Shown here: piece by piece, positions 51,483 to 60,041 of the stretch
Layout: every line of letters starts with the position of its first letter
How positions within the stretch are numbered: position 1 is the first letter of the stretch
DNA from: Bryobacterales bacterium
GTDB lineage: Bacteria > Acidobacteriota > Terriglobia > Bryobacterales > Bryobacteraceae
Length of the DNA: 64,000 nt
Reading direction: 5' to 3'
Assembly: GCA_019261985.1 (NCBI GenBank)
Contig: JAFAQY010000121.1
Coordinates: 62,001 to 126,000 of the forward strand
Program-made: the position numbers and the translations under genes
The notes under the pieces: generated by a model
Seen by the model: only the letters and a program-made list of their open reading frames with translations
What the model was told of the DNA's origin: nothing
Database searches by the model: none

Positions 51483-52838
51483 GTGCGGCAAGAAATTCTT
51501 TCTCCTCCGCCTCCACCCCAAAGCGGGCTTGTATACGGACGAGATCAGCAGCCACGATCGACACACGATTGGATACTCTACAGCTTTCAGTGGCTCGTGA
51601 CCATGGTGTACGCCGTGGTGTGGGGCTACGCGATTGTTGGAGTCGGCCTGAATTTCCAGGGCGCCAGACTCACAACCTATATCTCTGCCGTGGTTCTCAC
51701 AATTGGGATGAGTACACTTCTGCAGGCATGGCTGGGCCATCGAATGGCGATGGTACATGGGCCGAATGTCATCCCGTCGCTGGCGATTGTCGCAGCCTAT
51801 GCGGCGGGTGGCGAAGGTTATGCTCTGCAATCCTTCACGGCACAAGCTTTATCGGGCGTAATTATCGCAGCTCTCGTCCTTTTTGGAGCCGTTCGTTATA
51901 TCCGTAAAGTCTGGACTCCGCTGGTCCTGGGATCGATGATCATCATGATCGGGCTGACCGTCGCTCAGGTCGGTCTTGGCGACATGACTCAAGCCGGTTT
52001 CGGCCTCGGGTTCTTCCTTTCCTTGGCCCTGGCGCTCGGTGGAAGCATCTTGGCGATACGAGGCCGTGGAGTGTGGGCGACTTTGCCACCGGTATTCATC
52101 ATCGTTTTGGGATACATCGTATTTTTCGCGTTAGGCCGAGTGGATTTGGACTTAGTGCGGCAAGCGCCTGTATTATCGGCGCCAAGATTCTTTCCGTATG
52201 GGCGAGCCATGCCCCCGTGGGACCTCATACTTACCATGCTGATCGTGAATATGATGGCGGCAATGAATTTCTATGGCAATCTCCACGGTTATGCCGGCGT
52301 AATCAATGAACGAGTCGACGCGTCTGAAGAGCGCCGCAGTTTTCTGCTTTTTGGGATCGTTGAGACGATACTGCCGGGCATCCTCGGCACTCCCGCAACG
52401 GTCGCCTACGGTGAGAACCTCGGTATCGTTCAGTTGACACGCGTTGCGGCCCGCGCATTCGTGATCGTTGCCGCCGCGCTGTTTGTCGTCCTTGCGTTTA
52501 TCGGTCCTTTTGGCGCGCTGATGGCGGTGATGCCGAAGGAAGTGGCCGGCGCGGTGCTATTGGGTATTGCCTCCACCGTAATCGGAATCGGCGCAAACAT
52601 CTTGAACACCGCGCCCGCATTCGGGGGCCGTGAGCAGACGCTGGTCGGCTTCTCGATCTTTCTAAGTCTGGGACTTCACCTGCTGCCCCAGGCAACCTGG
52701 GAGCAAACACCGCGAATCGTCGAGACAGTTTTCAGCAATCCAGTCATCTCGGTCATCATCTTTGTTCTCATTTTCGAAAAACTTATCTTCCCGGTTCCCG
52801 CCGATAACGGGCAAATAATTCAAGAACAACATTCATAG
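51483..52838 (+). CDS. NCS2-family nucleobase:cation symporter
   Basis: 451 residues from GTG 51483, with about 13-14 membrane segments. The family features are visible: YSFQWLVTMVYAVVWGYAIV, the MMAAMNFYGNLHGYAGVINE stretch, GTPATVAYGENLGIVQLTRV (the UraA/UapA TYGEN-like motif in helix 10) and FGALMAVMPKEVAGAVLLGI. NCS2 carriers import uracil, xanthine, uric acid or related rings. The cysteine hydrolase gene follows after 19 bases, so the pair probably imports and opens or processes a ring-derived amide. The exact substrate is not readable. Confidence 0.85.
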   Translation: MRQEILSPPPPPQSGLVYGRDQQPRSTHDWILYSFQWLVTMVYAVVWGYAIVGVGLNFQGARLTTYISAVVLTIGMSTLLQAWLGHRMAMVHGPNVIPSLAIVAAYAAGGEGYALQSFTAQALSGVIIAALVLFGAVRYIRKVWTPLVLGSMIIMIGLTVAQVGLGDMTQAGFGLGFFLSLALALGGSILAIRGRGVWATLPPVFIIVLGYIVFFALGRVDLDLVRQAPVLSAPRFFPYGRAMPPWDLILTMLIVNMMAAMNFYGNLHGYAGVINERVDASEERRSFLLFGIVETILPGILGTPATVAYGENLGIVQLTRVAARAFVIVAAALFVVLAFIGPFGALMAVMPKEVAGAVLLGIASTVIGIGANILNTAPAFGGREQTLVGFSIFLSLGLHLLPQATWEQTPRIVETVFSNPVISVIIFVLIFEKLIFPVPADNGQIIQEQHS

Positions 52839-52857
52839 TCGAAAAAGGAGTATCGCA

Positions 52858-53766
52858 ATGGTTATTGAGGAACGTCTGATTGAAAAAGGAACGCCTTCCG
52901 ATCACGGCGCGGAGCGCGAATATGAACGCCTGTTGTCCAAGCGGCGGGACGAAATGCTCGCACGCGTAGATGAGGGTTACCAGGAATGGAAGAAGAGCAG
53001 AACCTACAAAGTGCCGCAATGGCTGTATGGGCCGCCAAAAGGAAAGCTGTTTAGGGTTGAATGCGAGGACGTGCCGAACTTCGGCGAGACTTCATATCTG
53101 GAATTCGACAGCGCGCGAACCGCTCTCGTCTCCATCGACTTTCAAATCGATTTCTGCGGCGAGCACGGTTACGTCGACGTGATGGGCTACCCGCTGGCGA
53201 ATACCGCCAACCCTTTGACCTTCGCCAGAAAAGCCTTGGCCGACGCGCGCAAGGCCGGAATCGCTGTCGTCCATTGCCGTGAGGGTCATATGCCCGACCT
53301 GAGCGACTGCCCCTACAACAAGATTCTGCGCAGCAAAATCATCGGTAAGGACTCCGTGGGTATCGGCGAGAGGCCAGAAGGAGGAATGGGACGATTACTC
53401 CTCCGCGGGTCTCTGAGTTGGGGCATCGTGAAAGAGGTCGAGCCAATCGAGGGAGAGATACTTGTCGACAAGGCTGGGAAGGGAGTGGGCTATTGCAGCG
53501 ACTTCTTCCTGGTTTTGCAGCAACTCGGCATCTCGCACCTGATCTTATGCGGAATCACCACCGATGTCTGCGTTCACACCATCATGCGCGAAGCCAATGA
53601 CATCGGGTATTGGTGCATGCTCTTGAAGGACAGCGTCGGCGCTACGGATATCAGTAACCATGAAGCCGCGATCAATTCGGTGAAGATGCAAGGCGGTGTT
53701 TTCGGCTGGGTGTCCGACACGGAACGCCTGCATAAAGGTTTGAGGGAGGCCGGACTCGCAGCCTGA
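52858..53766 (+). CDS. Isochorismatase-fold cysteine hydrolase (amidohydrolase)
   Basis: 302 residues; AAAAAGGAG precedes ATG 52858. A charged N-terminal extension of about 85 residues is followed by the isochorismatase fold. The catalytic triad is Asp94 (ALVSIDFQIDF), Lys205 (EILVDKAGKGV) and Cys238 (CGITTDVCVHTIMREANDIG), with a cis-peptide region before the Cys. Family members hydrolyse ureidoacrylate (RutB), biuret, triuret or N-carbamoyl compounds. With the NCS2 carrier just upstream, a role in using a pyrimidine- or ureide-type nitrogen source is inferred. Confidence 0.85.
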   Translation: MVIEERLIEKGTPSDHGAEREYERLLSKRRDEMLARVDEGYQEWKKSRTYKVPQWLYGPPKGKLFRVECEDVPNFGETSYLEFDSARTALVSIDFQIDFCGEHGYVDVMGYPLANTANPLTFARKALADARKAGIAVVHCREGHMPDLSDCPYNKILRSKIIGKDSVGIGERPEGGMGRLLLRGSLSWGIVKEVEPIEGEILVDKAGKGVGYCSDFFLVLQQLGISHLILCGITTDVCVHTIMREANDIGYWCMLLKDSVGATDISNHEAAINSVKMQGGVFGWVSDTERLHKGLREAGLAA

Positions 53767-53842
53767 CCACGCACGCTCCAAAGACGCATTTGAACGGCCT
53801 GCCCGCAGGATCTAAAGTGATCATAGGAGTTTACCCACGCCT

Positions 53843-54451
53843 ATGACACCGAAAATCCTGTTATTGTTCTCCGCTTCGATCGCGATTCCCGCCGGCGCGC
53901 AGACTTTGCAAGGCCAAGCGCTCGTGACTGCTTTGCAGCAGGGCGGTTACATCATCGTAATGCGGCACGCGAGCTCGCCGCGCGAGGCTCCGGGCAAGGA
54001 AACGGCGAATGCCGATAACGTAAGACTCGAGCGGCAACTGGATGAAGATGGCCGCGCGACCGCCGCGGCGATGGGGAAGGCTCTTCGCGAGCTGAAAATT
54101 CCAATCGACGAAGTGCTGACCAGTCCAACATATAGGGCCCTCGAAACGGTGAAATACGCGCAGTTCGGTCCTCCGCATCCGATGGCCGAACTCGGCGATA
54201 ACGGGCAAAGCATGAAAGGCGGCACGGAGGCGCAAGCCATGTGGCTGCGGAACAGGCTCAAAAACTTCCCGCACCTCGCCAACACCATCATCGTCACGCA
54301 CGCCCCCAACCTGATGCAGGCGTTCCCGAAAGACGCCGCCGGTGTCGCCGATGGCGAGGCCCTGATTTTCGGACCCGACGGCAAAGGCGGCGCGAAGCTG
54401 GTCGCGCGCGTGAAGATCGACGAATGGCCTAAGCTGGCGGCGGCGAAATAA
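53843..54451 (+). CDS. Exported histidine phosphatase-family protein
   Basis: 202 residues with a signal peptide (MTPKILLLFSASIAIPAGAQ). The phosphatase start is YIIVMRHASSPREAPGKE (catalytic Arg-His; the usual Gly after them is Ala), with the second Arg in LTSPTYRALETVKYAQFG and the second His in IIVTHAPNLMQAFPKDAAGV. All four active-site residues are present. It would remove phosphate from small molecules or proteins in the periplasm. It is monocistronic between the cysteine hydrolase and the GDPD gene. Confidence 0.85.
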   Translation: MTPKILLLFSASIAIPAGAQTLQGQALVTALQQGGYIIVMRHASSPREAPGKETANADNVRLERQLDEDGRATAAAMGKALRELKIPIDEVLTSPTYRALETVKYAQFGPPHPMAELGDNGQSMKGGTEAQAMWLRNRLKNFPHLANTIIVTHAPNLMQAFPKDAAGVADGEALIFGPDGKGGAKLVARVKIDEWPKLAAAK

Positions 54452-54521
54452 ACTCCGCAGTCATACGATTGTAAAGCGCGGCGACTATTCTCAAAAGTAC
54501 GTTAAGAGAAGAGACACGCTT

Positions 54522-55370
54522 ATGAGAACTGCGTTGCTGCTCTGCCTGATTATGCCGCCTTTTGCGCAACCCGCCCAAACGATTCAAGTCCACGGCCACC
54601 GCGGCGCTCGGGGCCTGCGGCCGGAAAACACTCTGCCCGCGTTCGAATATGCCATCGCGGCGGGCGTGGATGCGCTGGAACTCGACATGGCCGTTACGAA
54701 AGACAACGTCATCGTAATTTCGCACGACCCGTTATTGCATCCGCCGGTTTGTAGCGGACCGAAGCCGGAGATCGCCATCCATCAACTTACGCTGCGGGAA
54801 CTGCGCGAATGGGATTGCGGCAAAATGCAGAACCCGAATTTCCCGCGCCAGCAAGCCGTCCCGGGCGCCAGGATGCCTACGCTGGATGAGGTATTCGCGC
54901 TTGCCCCCAAAGGCGAATTCTTATTCAATATCGAAACCAAGATCTTCGCCGAGCACCCTGAATTCACGCCCTCGCCGGAAGACTTCGTGAAGCTTGTGCT
55001 GAACGAAATACGAAAGCACCACCTGGAATCGCGGGTGGTTCTGCAATCCTTCGATTTCCGCACGCTGATTGCAATGAAGAAGGCAGCTCCCGAGATAAAG
55101 CTATCGGCGCTATATGAGGGATCGCCGAAAGATTTCACGGCCATTGCAAAGGAATCCGGCGCTCAGATCATATCTCCGGACTTTCATCTGGTAGCCGCGG
55201 AGCAGGTTCGCGCGGCGCACGCGGCGGGGCTGGAAGTGCTGCCGTGGACGCCGAACACGCCCGCGGATTGGGACAGGTTGATCGCAGCGGGCGTGGATGG
55301 AATCATCACCGATTATCCCGATGAGCTGCTGAAGCATCTCGGCCGCGGCGGATCGCCGGCTCGCCACTGA
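54522..55370 (+). CDS. Exported glycerophosphodiester phosphodiesterase
   Basis: 282 residues with a signal peptide (MRTALLLCLIMPPFAQPAQT). The GDPD fold is complete: HGHRGARGLRPENTLPAFEY (catalytic His, Arg, Glu), DALELDMAVTKDNVIVISHD (metal ligands Glu and Asp, second His), then NIETKIF and VVLQSFDFRTLIAMKKAAPE, and the closing GVDGIITDYPDELLKHLGR. It hydrolyses glycerophosphodiesters to glycerol-3-phosphate and an alcohol in the periplasm, letting the cell use lipid head groups as phosphorus and carbon source. Confidence 0.93.
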   Translation: MRTALLLCLIMPPFAQPAQTIQVHGHRGARGLRPENTLPAFEYAIAAGVDALELDMAVTKDNVIVISHDPLLHPPVCSGPKPEIAIHQLTLRELREWDCGKMQNPNFPRQQAVPGARMPTLDEVFALAPKGEFLFNIETKIFAEHPEFTPSPEDFVKLVLNEIRKHHLESRVVLQSFDFRTLIAMKKAAPEIKLSALYEGSPKDFTAIAKESGAQIISPDFHLVAAEQVRAAHAAGLEVLPWTPNTPADWDRLIAAGVDGIITDYPDELLKHLGRGGSPARH

Positions 55371-55470
55371 ACTCCGGCTATTGAACCGCAAAGGCCCGAA
55401 CACGCTTGGGCATTAACGGCCGGGTCAAACGGTTCGAAAGCCGCGGGCGACACTGTTATGCTTGCTTTAT

Positions 55471-56343
55471 ATGAAGATGTCCACCCTCCTATTTGGCGTC
55501 GCGCTGCCGCTGGCCTTAGCGTGGGGCCAGCAGCCGGCCGCCCAGCCCACCTCCACAAACGATCCGGTTGTTCTGACGATCGGCAGCGAAAAGATCACCC
55601 AATCCCAATTCGAGGCAATGGTGGCTACCCTTCCGCCCCAGCAGCGGGCGCAAATCACCACACCGGAGCAAAAGCGCAAAGTCGCCGAGCAACTCGCGGA
55701 GCTGAAGATGCTTGCGCAGGATGCGCGAGCGCGCAAGCTGGATCAGAATCCCGATGTGAAGACGAAGCTTGCGCTGCAAGCCGATCAGGTGCTTGCGAAC
55801 GCGGATTATCAAGCCATGGGCAGCCGTCCAGCCGACGACACGGCCGCCCGCGCATTCTACGACAGCCACAAAGAAGACTTCCAGGAAGTTACCGCCAAGC
55901 ATATTTTGGTTCGCTTCCAGGGTTCGCAGGCGCCTTTACGCCTCGGTCAAAAAGAGCTCACCGACGCCGAAGCGCTTCAGAAAGCGAAAGATTTGCGGGC
56001 GAAAATTGCCGGCGGAGCTAACTTTGCGGAAGTCGCGAAGGCCGAGAGCGACGACACGGGATCCGGTGCGAACGGCGGCGACCTCGGCGCCTTTACGAAA
56101 GGCCGCATGGTCCCCGAGTTCGAAAAGGCCGCGTTTTCGCAGCCCATAGGCCAAGTGGGCGAGCCGGTCCGGTCGCAGTTCGGCTACCACCTGATTCTGG
56201 TGGAGAAGCGCGAAACGAAGCCGTTCGATGCAGCGAAGGCGGAGATCGAACAACGGCTAGGTCCGGATCAAGCCCAAAAGGGCCTGGACGAATTGAAAAA
56301 GAAAACCACCATCGTCTACGACGAGAGCTACTTCGGAAAATAG
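55471..56343 (+). CDS. Exported parvulin-type peptidyl-prolyl isomerase (SurA/PpiC-like)
   Basis: 290 residues from ATG 55471 (MKMSTLLFGVALPLALAWGQ, signal peptide). The N-terminal about 105 residues are a SurA-N-like helical chaperone part (SEKITQSQFEAMVATLPPQQ, then LKMLAQDARARKLDQNPDVK). The parvulin domain covers about 130-255: AKHILVRFQG, DLRAKIAGGANFAEVAKAES, NGGDLGAFTKGRMVPEFEKA and SQFGYHLILVEKRE. It helps fold exported and outer-membrane proteins. This would matter in a genome with large TonB receptors. Confidence 0.92.
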   Translation: MKMSTLLFGVALPLALAWGQQPAAQPTSTNDPVVLTIGSEKITQSQFEAMVATLPPQQRAQITTPEQKRKVAEQLAELKMLAQDARARKLDQNPDVKTKLALQADQVLANADYQAMGSRPADDTAARAFYDSHKEDFQEVTAKHILVRFQGSQAPLRLGQKELTDAEALQKAKDLRAKIAGGANFAEVAKAESDDTGSGANGGDLGAFTKGRMVPEFEKAAFSQPIGQVGEPVRSQFGYHLILVEKRETKPFDAAKAEIEQRLGPDQAQKGLDELKKKTTIVYDESYFGK

Positions 56344-56348
56344 CATCC

Positions 56349-56393
56349 GGTGGAGCAGGCTTTAGCCTGCAACGGGTGCTTCAGCACCCGCCG
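56349..56393. repeat. GGTGGAGCAGGCTTTAGCCTGCAACGGGTGCTTCAGCACCCG repeat element (copy 2)
   Basis: Same double hairpin as at 50872-50915, with one added base in the first loop. Begins 6 bases after the stop of the PpiC gene. Confidence 0.85.
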
Positions 56394-56529
56394 GGCGGGG
56401 ACTGAAGCCGTTGTCATAGGCACCAAGATAAGCGGGAACTCTGTATTTGACGGCCGCCAGCGGCACGGGACAACCCTACGGCTAAGCGTAAATATAAGTA
56501 AGAATCGGGACTGAAAAAAGTTTGGCTGC

Positions 56530-57696
56530 ATGATCAAGGAGTTCTTCGACATCGAACACGGTTCAGCGCATGACGAGTTCCAGTCATGGCGAGCGAAACA
56601 TCAGCGCGGATTGTTCCTTACACTGAACACGCAGACGCGAGCCTATCTCCATGGAGCGCGATGCATGCACTTGGGCAGCGGCCCGCCATACTTCTCGGCG
56701 AAAGACGGTCTCGGCTCGCTGACCTCCAAGAAGAAGGTCTGCGCTCCGCAACCCGAGCTGGTCGCGTGGGCTAAGAAGCGCGGAGTCACAGTGAAGCTTT
56801 GCGAACACTGCCAACGGGATGGACTCCTGGGGAATAACGATACAGAATCAGTCGCGACCGGCCATTTCTCCAACTACTGGATCATAAAGGCTAGACCCGA
56901 AAGGAATGACTTCACCAGGTTCCCGCTGAGGGGGAAACTTGGCCGTTGGTACACGGCCCGACCACCGAAGACTTGGCTGGCCGGCGACACGTTGTTCATA
57001 TGGGCTGGTTCACCAAAGCTCAGGGTGATTGGCTGGGCCCATCTTGTAAAACCCGAGGCTGGCTTTGAGGACAACGCTTACTACTTTGGAATCGAATACG
57101 ATTCGAATCTGATCGAAGGTCCAACGATCAACGATCTTCGGCGGGACCCGCTGCTGCGTACCGCCTCCTTCCTCAAATCTGGGCCGTCCGGAACCGTATT
57201 TCCGCTGACCGCCGGACAGGGAGCGCGGATGCTGCAACTTCTCGCTCCCTTTGGTCAAGGGCCTCCAGGCTTTCTGTCTATACCATTAAAGAAGGCGGAA
57301 CAGTCAGAGATACGTCGTCGCATCGGCGCTGGCTTTGGGACGGCCGAGGATAACCGGCAGATCGAGCGCGCAGCCTTAAGTGCCGCGACCAAGCACTACA
57401 AGCGCGAGGGCTGGCAGGTTCAGTCGGTCGAGGCAGACAAATGCGGCTTTGATCTTCTGTGCAGGAAGGGACGCCAGGAATGCCACATCGAAGTCAAAGG
57501 CATCAGCGGTGGCGGATTTGGTTTCATCCTGACCTACGGGGAGTACCAGCGGGCTGCGTCCGATAACAAATATGAATTGTGTGTAGTCCAATACGCCTTG
57601 TCAAATCCGACCATTCAGACCGTCGTGGGCGGAAGGATATTTCAGACCTTTCAGTTTGTGCCCCTCGCATTCAAGGCTGAGGCTCGGCGTGGCTAG
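56530..57696 (+). CDS. EVE-domain protein with Cys-rich N-terminus and DUF3883 nuclease-like C-terminus (candidate modification-dependent restriction enzyme)
   Basis: 388 residues. Residues about 25-100 form a small Cys/His domain (FLTLNTQTRAYLHGARCMHL, then KKVCAPQPELVAWAKKRGVT and LCEHCQRDG; C45, C71, C91, C94), probably a zinc site. Residues about 113-245 read as an EVE/PUA-like domain (FSNYWIIKARPERNDF, GDTLFIWAGSPKLRVIGWAH), a fold that binds modified bases. Residues about 278-375 are DUF3883, a PD-(D/E)xK-type fold: GFDLL with Asp308, then HIEVKGISGG with Glu321 and Lys323. EVE domains joined to nucleases are typical of type IV-like restriction against modified phage DNA. No other defence gene is next to it. 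The function is predicted from domains. Confidence 0.7.
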   Translation: MIKEFFDIEHGSAHDEFQSWRAKHQRGLFLTLNTQTRAYLHGARCMHLGSGPPYFSAKDGLGSLTSKKKVCAPQPELVAWAKKRGVTVKLCEHCQRDGLLGNNDTESVATGHFSNYWIIKARPERNDFTRFPLRGKLGRWYTARPPKTWLAGDTLFIWAGSPKLRVIGWAHLVKPEAGFEDNAYYFGIEYDSNLIEGPTINDLRRDPLLRTASFLKSGPSGTVFPLTAGQGARMLQLLAPFGQGPPGFLSIPLKKAEQSEIRRRIGAGFGTAEDNRQIERAALSAATKHYKREGWQVQSVEADKCGFDLLCRKGRQECHIEVKGISGGGFGFILTYGEYQRAASDNKYELCVVQYALSNPTIQTVVGGRIFQTFQFVPLAFKAEARRG

Positions 57697-58068
57697 TGCG
57701 AGCCACTGGGCCGCTTGACGCGTACTCTGACAAAGTTTACCGACGGATTTCCGAGCGGATCGTCGGCGACTCCGAGAATGGCCGAGGCGACGCCTCAGAA
57801 GACGCGCGTCAACAGTCGCTGTACCTAACTGTCCGCTTTGCGTCCGTAAGCGGGAATGGAGAATACGCCTCGCATACCGGGGCGCGATCCGGCTGGCAGC
57901 ACTTTTGCGATGCCTGCATTGCGTTTATTGGCTGAAGCACGGCTGAAGCCCAGATTGCACGCTTAAATTGCTGACGATGCGAAGGCTCATTCCTCATCGG
58001 CGGATTACGTCCTAAGCCGCGTCACCCAGAACATCTACCGCGCGCGTTCAACTGCTACAATAGCGCGC
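57697..58068. other. Gene-poor stretch after the EVE-DUF3883 gene; possible 79-codon ORF
   Basis: A frame of 79 codons starts at GTG 57696, overlapping the TAG of the EVE gene by one base, and ends near 57935 (GPLDAYSDKVYRRISERIVG and on). The coupling hints that it is real, but there is no recognised domain and the second half looks like random coding. The rest, to the cytochrome gene, has no feature that I can support. Confidence 0.3.
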
Positions 58069-58821
58069 GTGGCGGGTGTAGCCTCCATTCCGGCAGCTGT
58101 TTCCGTTAGGGCGCCGGGTCCGCGCCACGCGGCCGTAGTCCGCGCCACGCACTGGCTCACGACTCTGAGTTTCCTGGCGCTGCTTATCACTGGAGGCGAA
58201 ATCCTTCTTTCTCACCCGCGCTTCTACTGGGGTGAAACGGGAAACGTACTAGCTCCGCCGTTATTTCAATTGCCTCTGCCTTCGTCGAGAGCAACGGTTC
58301 CCACCGGCTACGCCTATATATTGCCCGACCAGAATGGCTGGAGCCGCCACTTACATTTCGAAGCCGCATGGGTTGCAGTGCTGACTGGCTTGCTATATCT
58401 AGCCTTTGGATTTTTCACGGGACATTTCCGGCGAAACTTACTCCCCGCCAGCGCCGATTTCTCGCGGAGAGCGTTCTCCGGCGTGATCGCGGAACATTTG
58501 CGGCTTCGGCCCGCGAATAACACAGCCGCCCGGTCATATAACGTTGTTCAGCGCCTGGCGTATCTATTGGTCATTTTTGTTTTTTTCCCGCTGGTAATCT
58601 GGACAGGCTTGGCGATGTCGCCCGCCGTAGCGTCGGCATTTCCGTCCGCGGTGAGCGTTTTAGGCGGACAGCAGTCGGCCCGCACGATTCACTTTTTCGT
58701 CTCGGTTTTTCTTTTGCTCTTCGTCGTGATTCACTTCGCCATGGTTTGCCGTACGGGATTCCGTAGCCGCATGCGGGCAATGACAACCGGCCGGCCGCCG
58801 GCTCAAATGGAGGGATTATGA
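58069..58821 (+). CDS. Cytochrome b561-type membrane subunit
   Basis: 250 residues from GTG 58069. Four membrane segments are visible: about 28-48, 98-120, 165-188 and 205-228. The His residues expected to bind heme b sit in ATHWLTTLSF, SRHLHFEAAW, ARTIHFFVSV and FVVIHFAMVC. Such subunits pass electrons between the quinone pool and a periplasmic redox enzyme. The molybdoenzyme gene follows with a 4-base overlap (ATGA), so this is its likely electron-transfer partner, as in YedY-YedZ or sulfite-dehydrogenase-like pairs. Confidence 0.85.
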   Translation: MAGVASIPAAVSVRAPGPRHAAVVRATHWLTTLSFLALLITGGEILLSHPRFYWGETGNVLAPPLFQLPLPSSRATVPTGYAYILPDQNGWSRHLHFEAAWVAVLTGLLYLAFGFFTGHFRRNLLPASADFSRRAFSGVIAEHLRLRPANNTAARSYNVVQRLAYLLVIFVFFPLVIWTGLAMSPAVASAFPSAVSVLGGQQSARTIHFFVSVFLLLFVVIHFAMVCRTGFRSRMRAMTTGRPPAQMEGL

Positions 58822-59576
58822 GCGTGCTCTCGCGGCGCAGACTGATCGGCGTTGGCATTGGAGCAGCCGCGGGTGCTTCGGGGCTGTTTCTCGGCCGGAA
58901 TCTCGTGCAGCGTTACGGACTCATTCCGCCCGATGGCGGGGGTATCTACGGTCCCGGCGAAACACTGACCTATGCGGCGCACCGGCTATTGACGCGCCAT
59001 TCGATGGCGCGTGAGTTCCCGCGCGCCGCGATCTCGAATCCGCCGTTCGCCAATGAGGTGGCGCCGTTAAGCCGCGCGTTCAAGCAACTGCAGGATGGCG
59101 CGTTTGTCGACTGGCGCTTAGCCATCGATGGCATGGTCGCGCAGCCCGCATCGTTTTCGCTTGCCGAAATCAAAAGCTTTCCATCCCGCAGCCAGATCAC
59201 GCATCTGGCATGCGAGGAGGGCTGGTCCTATATCGCCGAGTGGATCGGCACGCCGCTATCGCACCTTCTCGAAATGGCCGGCACGCTCCCGCAAGCCCGT
59301 TACGTTGTCTACCGCTCCATTCAACCGGATTGGTGGGACAGCATCGATATGGCCGACGCCCTGCACCCTCAAACTCTCGTCACCTATGCAATGAACGGCG
59401 GCGACCTTCCGGTCGAATTCGGCGGGCCTCTCCGTCTGCGCGTTCCACGGCAGCTCGGCTATAAGAGTGTCAAGTACATCACCAGCCTCACGGTAACCGA
59501 CAGCCTGAAGCGGTTTGGCAAGGGCCTAGGCTCTGCTTCGCCCGAAGGCGGTTACGCGTGGTACGCCGGCATCTAG
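58818..59576 (+). CDS. YedY/sulfite-oxidase-fold molybdopterin oxidoreductase with twin-arginine signal
   Basis: 252 residues. The start VLSRRRLIGVGIGAAAGASG is a twin-arginine signal. The oxidored_molyb fold follows: GMVAQPASFSLAEIKSFPSR, then ITHLACEEGWSYIAEWIGTP with Cys132 as the molybdenum ligand, and PVEFGGPLRLRVPRQLGYKS with basic residues for the cofactor. There is no dimerisation (Mo-co_dimer) domain, as in YedY/MsrP. It probably reduces or oxidises a sulfur compound or oxidised methionine in the periplasm, using the overlapping cytochrome gene. The Tat genes at 37.8-40.4 kb would export it. Confidence 0.88.
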   Translation: MSVLSRRRLIGVGIGAAAGASGLFLGRNLVQRYGLIPPDGGGIYGPGETLTYAAHRLLTRHSMAREFPRAAISNPPFANEVAPLSRAFKQLQDGAFVDWRLAIDGMVAQPASFSLAEIKSFPSRSQITHLACEEGWSYIAEWIGTPLSHLLEMAGTLPQARYVVYRSIQPDWWDSIDMADALHPQTLVTYAMNGGDLPVEFGGPLRLRVPRQLGYKSVKYITSLTVTDSLKRFGKGLGSASPEGGYAWYAGI

Positions 59577-60022
59577 GGTTTGCCGGCGGCTCTTCCGTCC
59601 GGCGTTGCTGCCCGGCTCAGTTGTTCGGTTGGATCGACACTGTACGTCACGATTTCCGGGCAGCGATGGCACGCGGCCGAGCCCTCTTGCCGGAACCACC
59701 GGCAATCCGGCCTGACCCGGCAGGCGGGCAGCGATGTGCCCGCGGCAGGAAGAAGCTGGACCAGGCGCGTCGCCAGCCTGCAGTCCTTTCCATCGAAGTG
59801 GCAGCATCCGTTCTCCTGGCAAGGAGCCGAGAACCGGAAAACCTGCGTGGGAGGAACTGGCCCCGTCAGGGCCAATAGTTCCTCCGTCACCGGAACCGGT
59901 TTTTCGATCCAGCCGATGCGAGGATTTTCCCGCGTCCCAACGACAACTCCAAAAGCCATGCTGCCGGCCATTGACGGCTGAGCGCTAGGGCACAGCAAAG
60001 GCCGTACAGATTCGTTTTGCAT
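59573..60022 (-). CDS. Cys-rich protein of unknown function
   Basis: 149 residues from ATG 60022. The opening LCPSAQPSMAGSMAFGVVVG, then PRIGWIEKPVPVTEELLALT and PTQVFRFSAPCQENGCCHFD, CRLATRLVQLLPAAGTSLPA, CRVRPDCRWFRQEG and ACHRCPEIV show nine Cys in a regular pattern after Cys11, suggesting an Fe-S or zinc site. I recall similar proteins in cyanobacteria and others carrying the loose name nitrogen fixation protein, but there are no nif genes here. It follows the Gln-repeat gene by 19 bases on the same strand and so forms an operon with it. Its last bases overlap the convergent molybdoenzyme gene by 4. Confidence 0.7.
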   Translation of the reverse strand: MQNESVRPLLCPSAQPSMAGSMAFGVVVGTRENPRIGWIEKPVPVTEELLALTGPVPPTQVFRFSAPCQENGCCHFDGKDCRLATRLVQLLPAAGTSLPACRVRPDCRWFRQEGSAACHRCPEIVTYSVDPTEQLSRAATPDGRAAGKP

Positions 60023-60041
60023 TGCTGTGGAAAGCGCTCTA

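Noticed and set aside
51217-51564. 115-codon minus-strand frame between tRNA-Pro and the NCS2 gene
   Set aside because: It overlaps the start of the NCS2 gene and shows no recognisable pattern.
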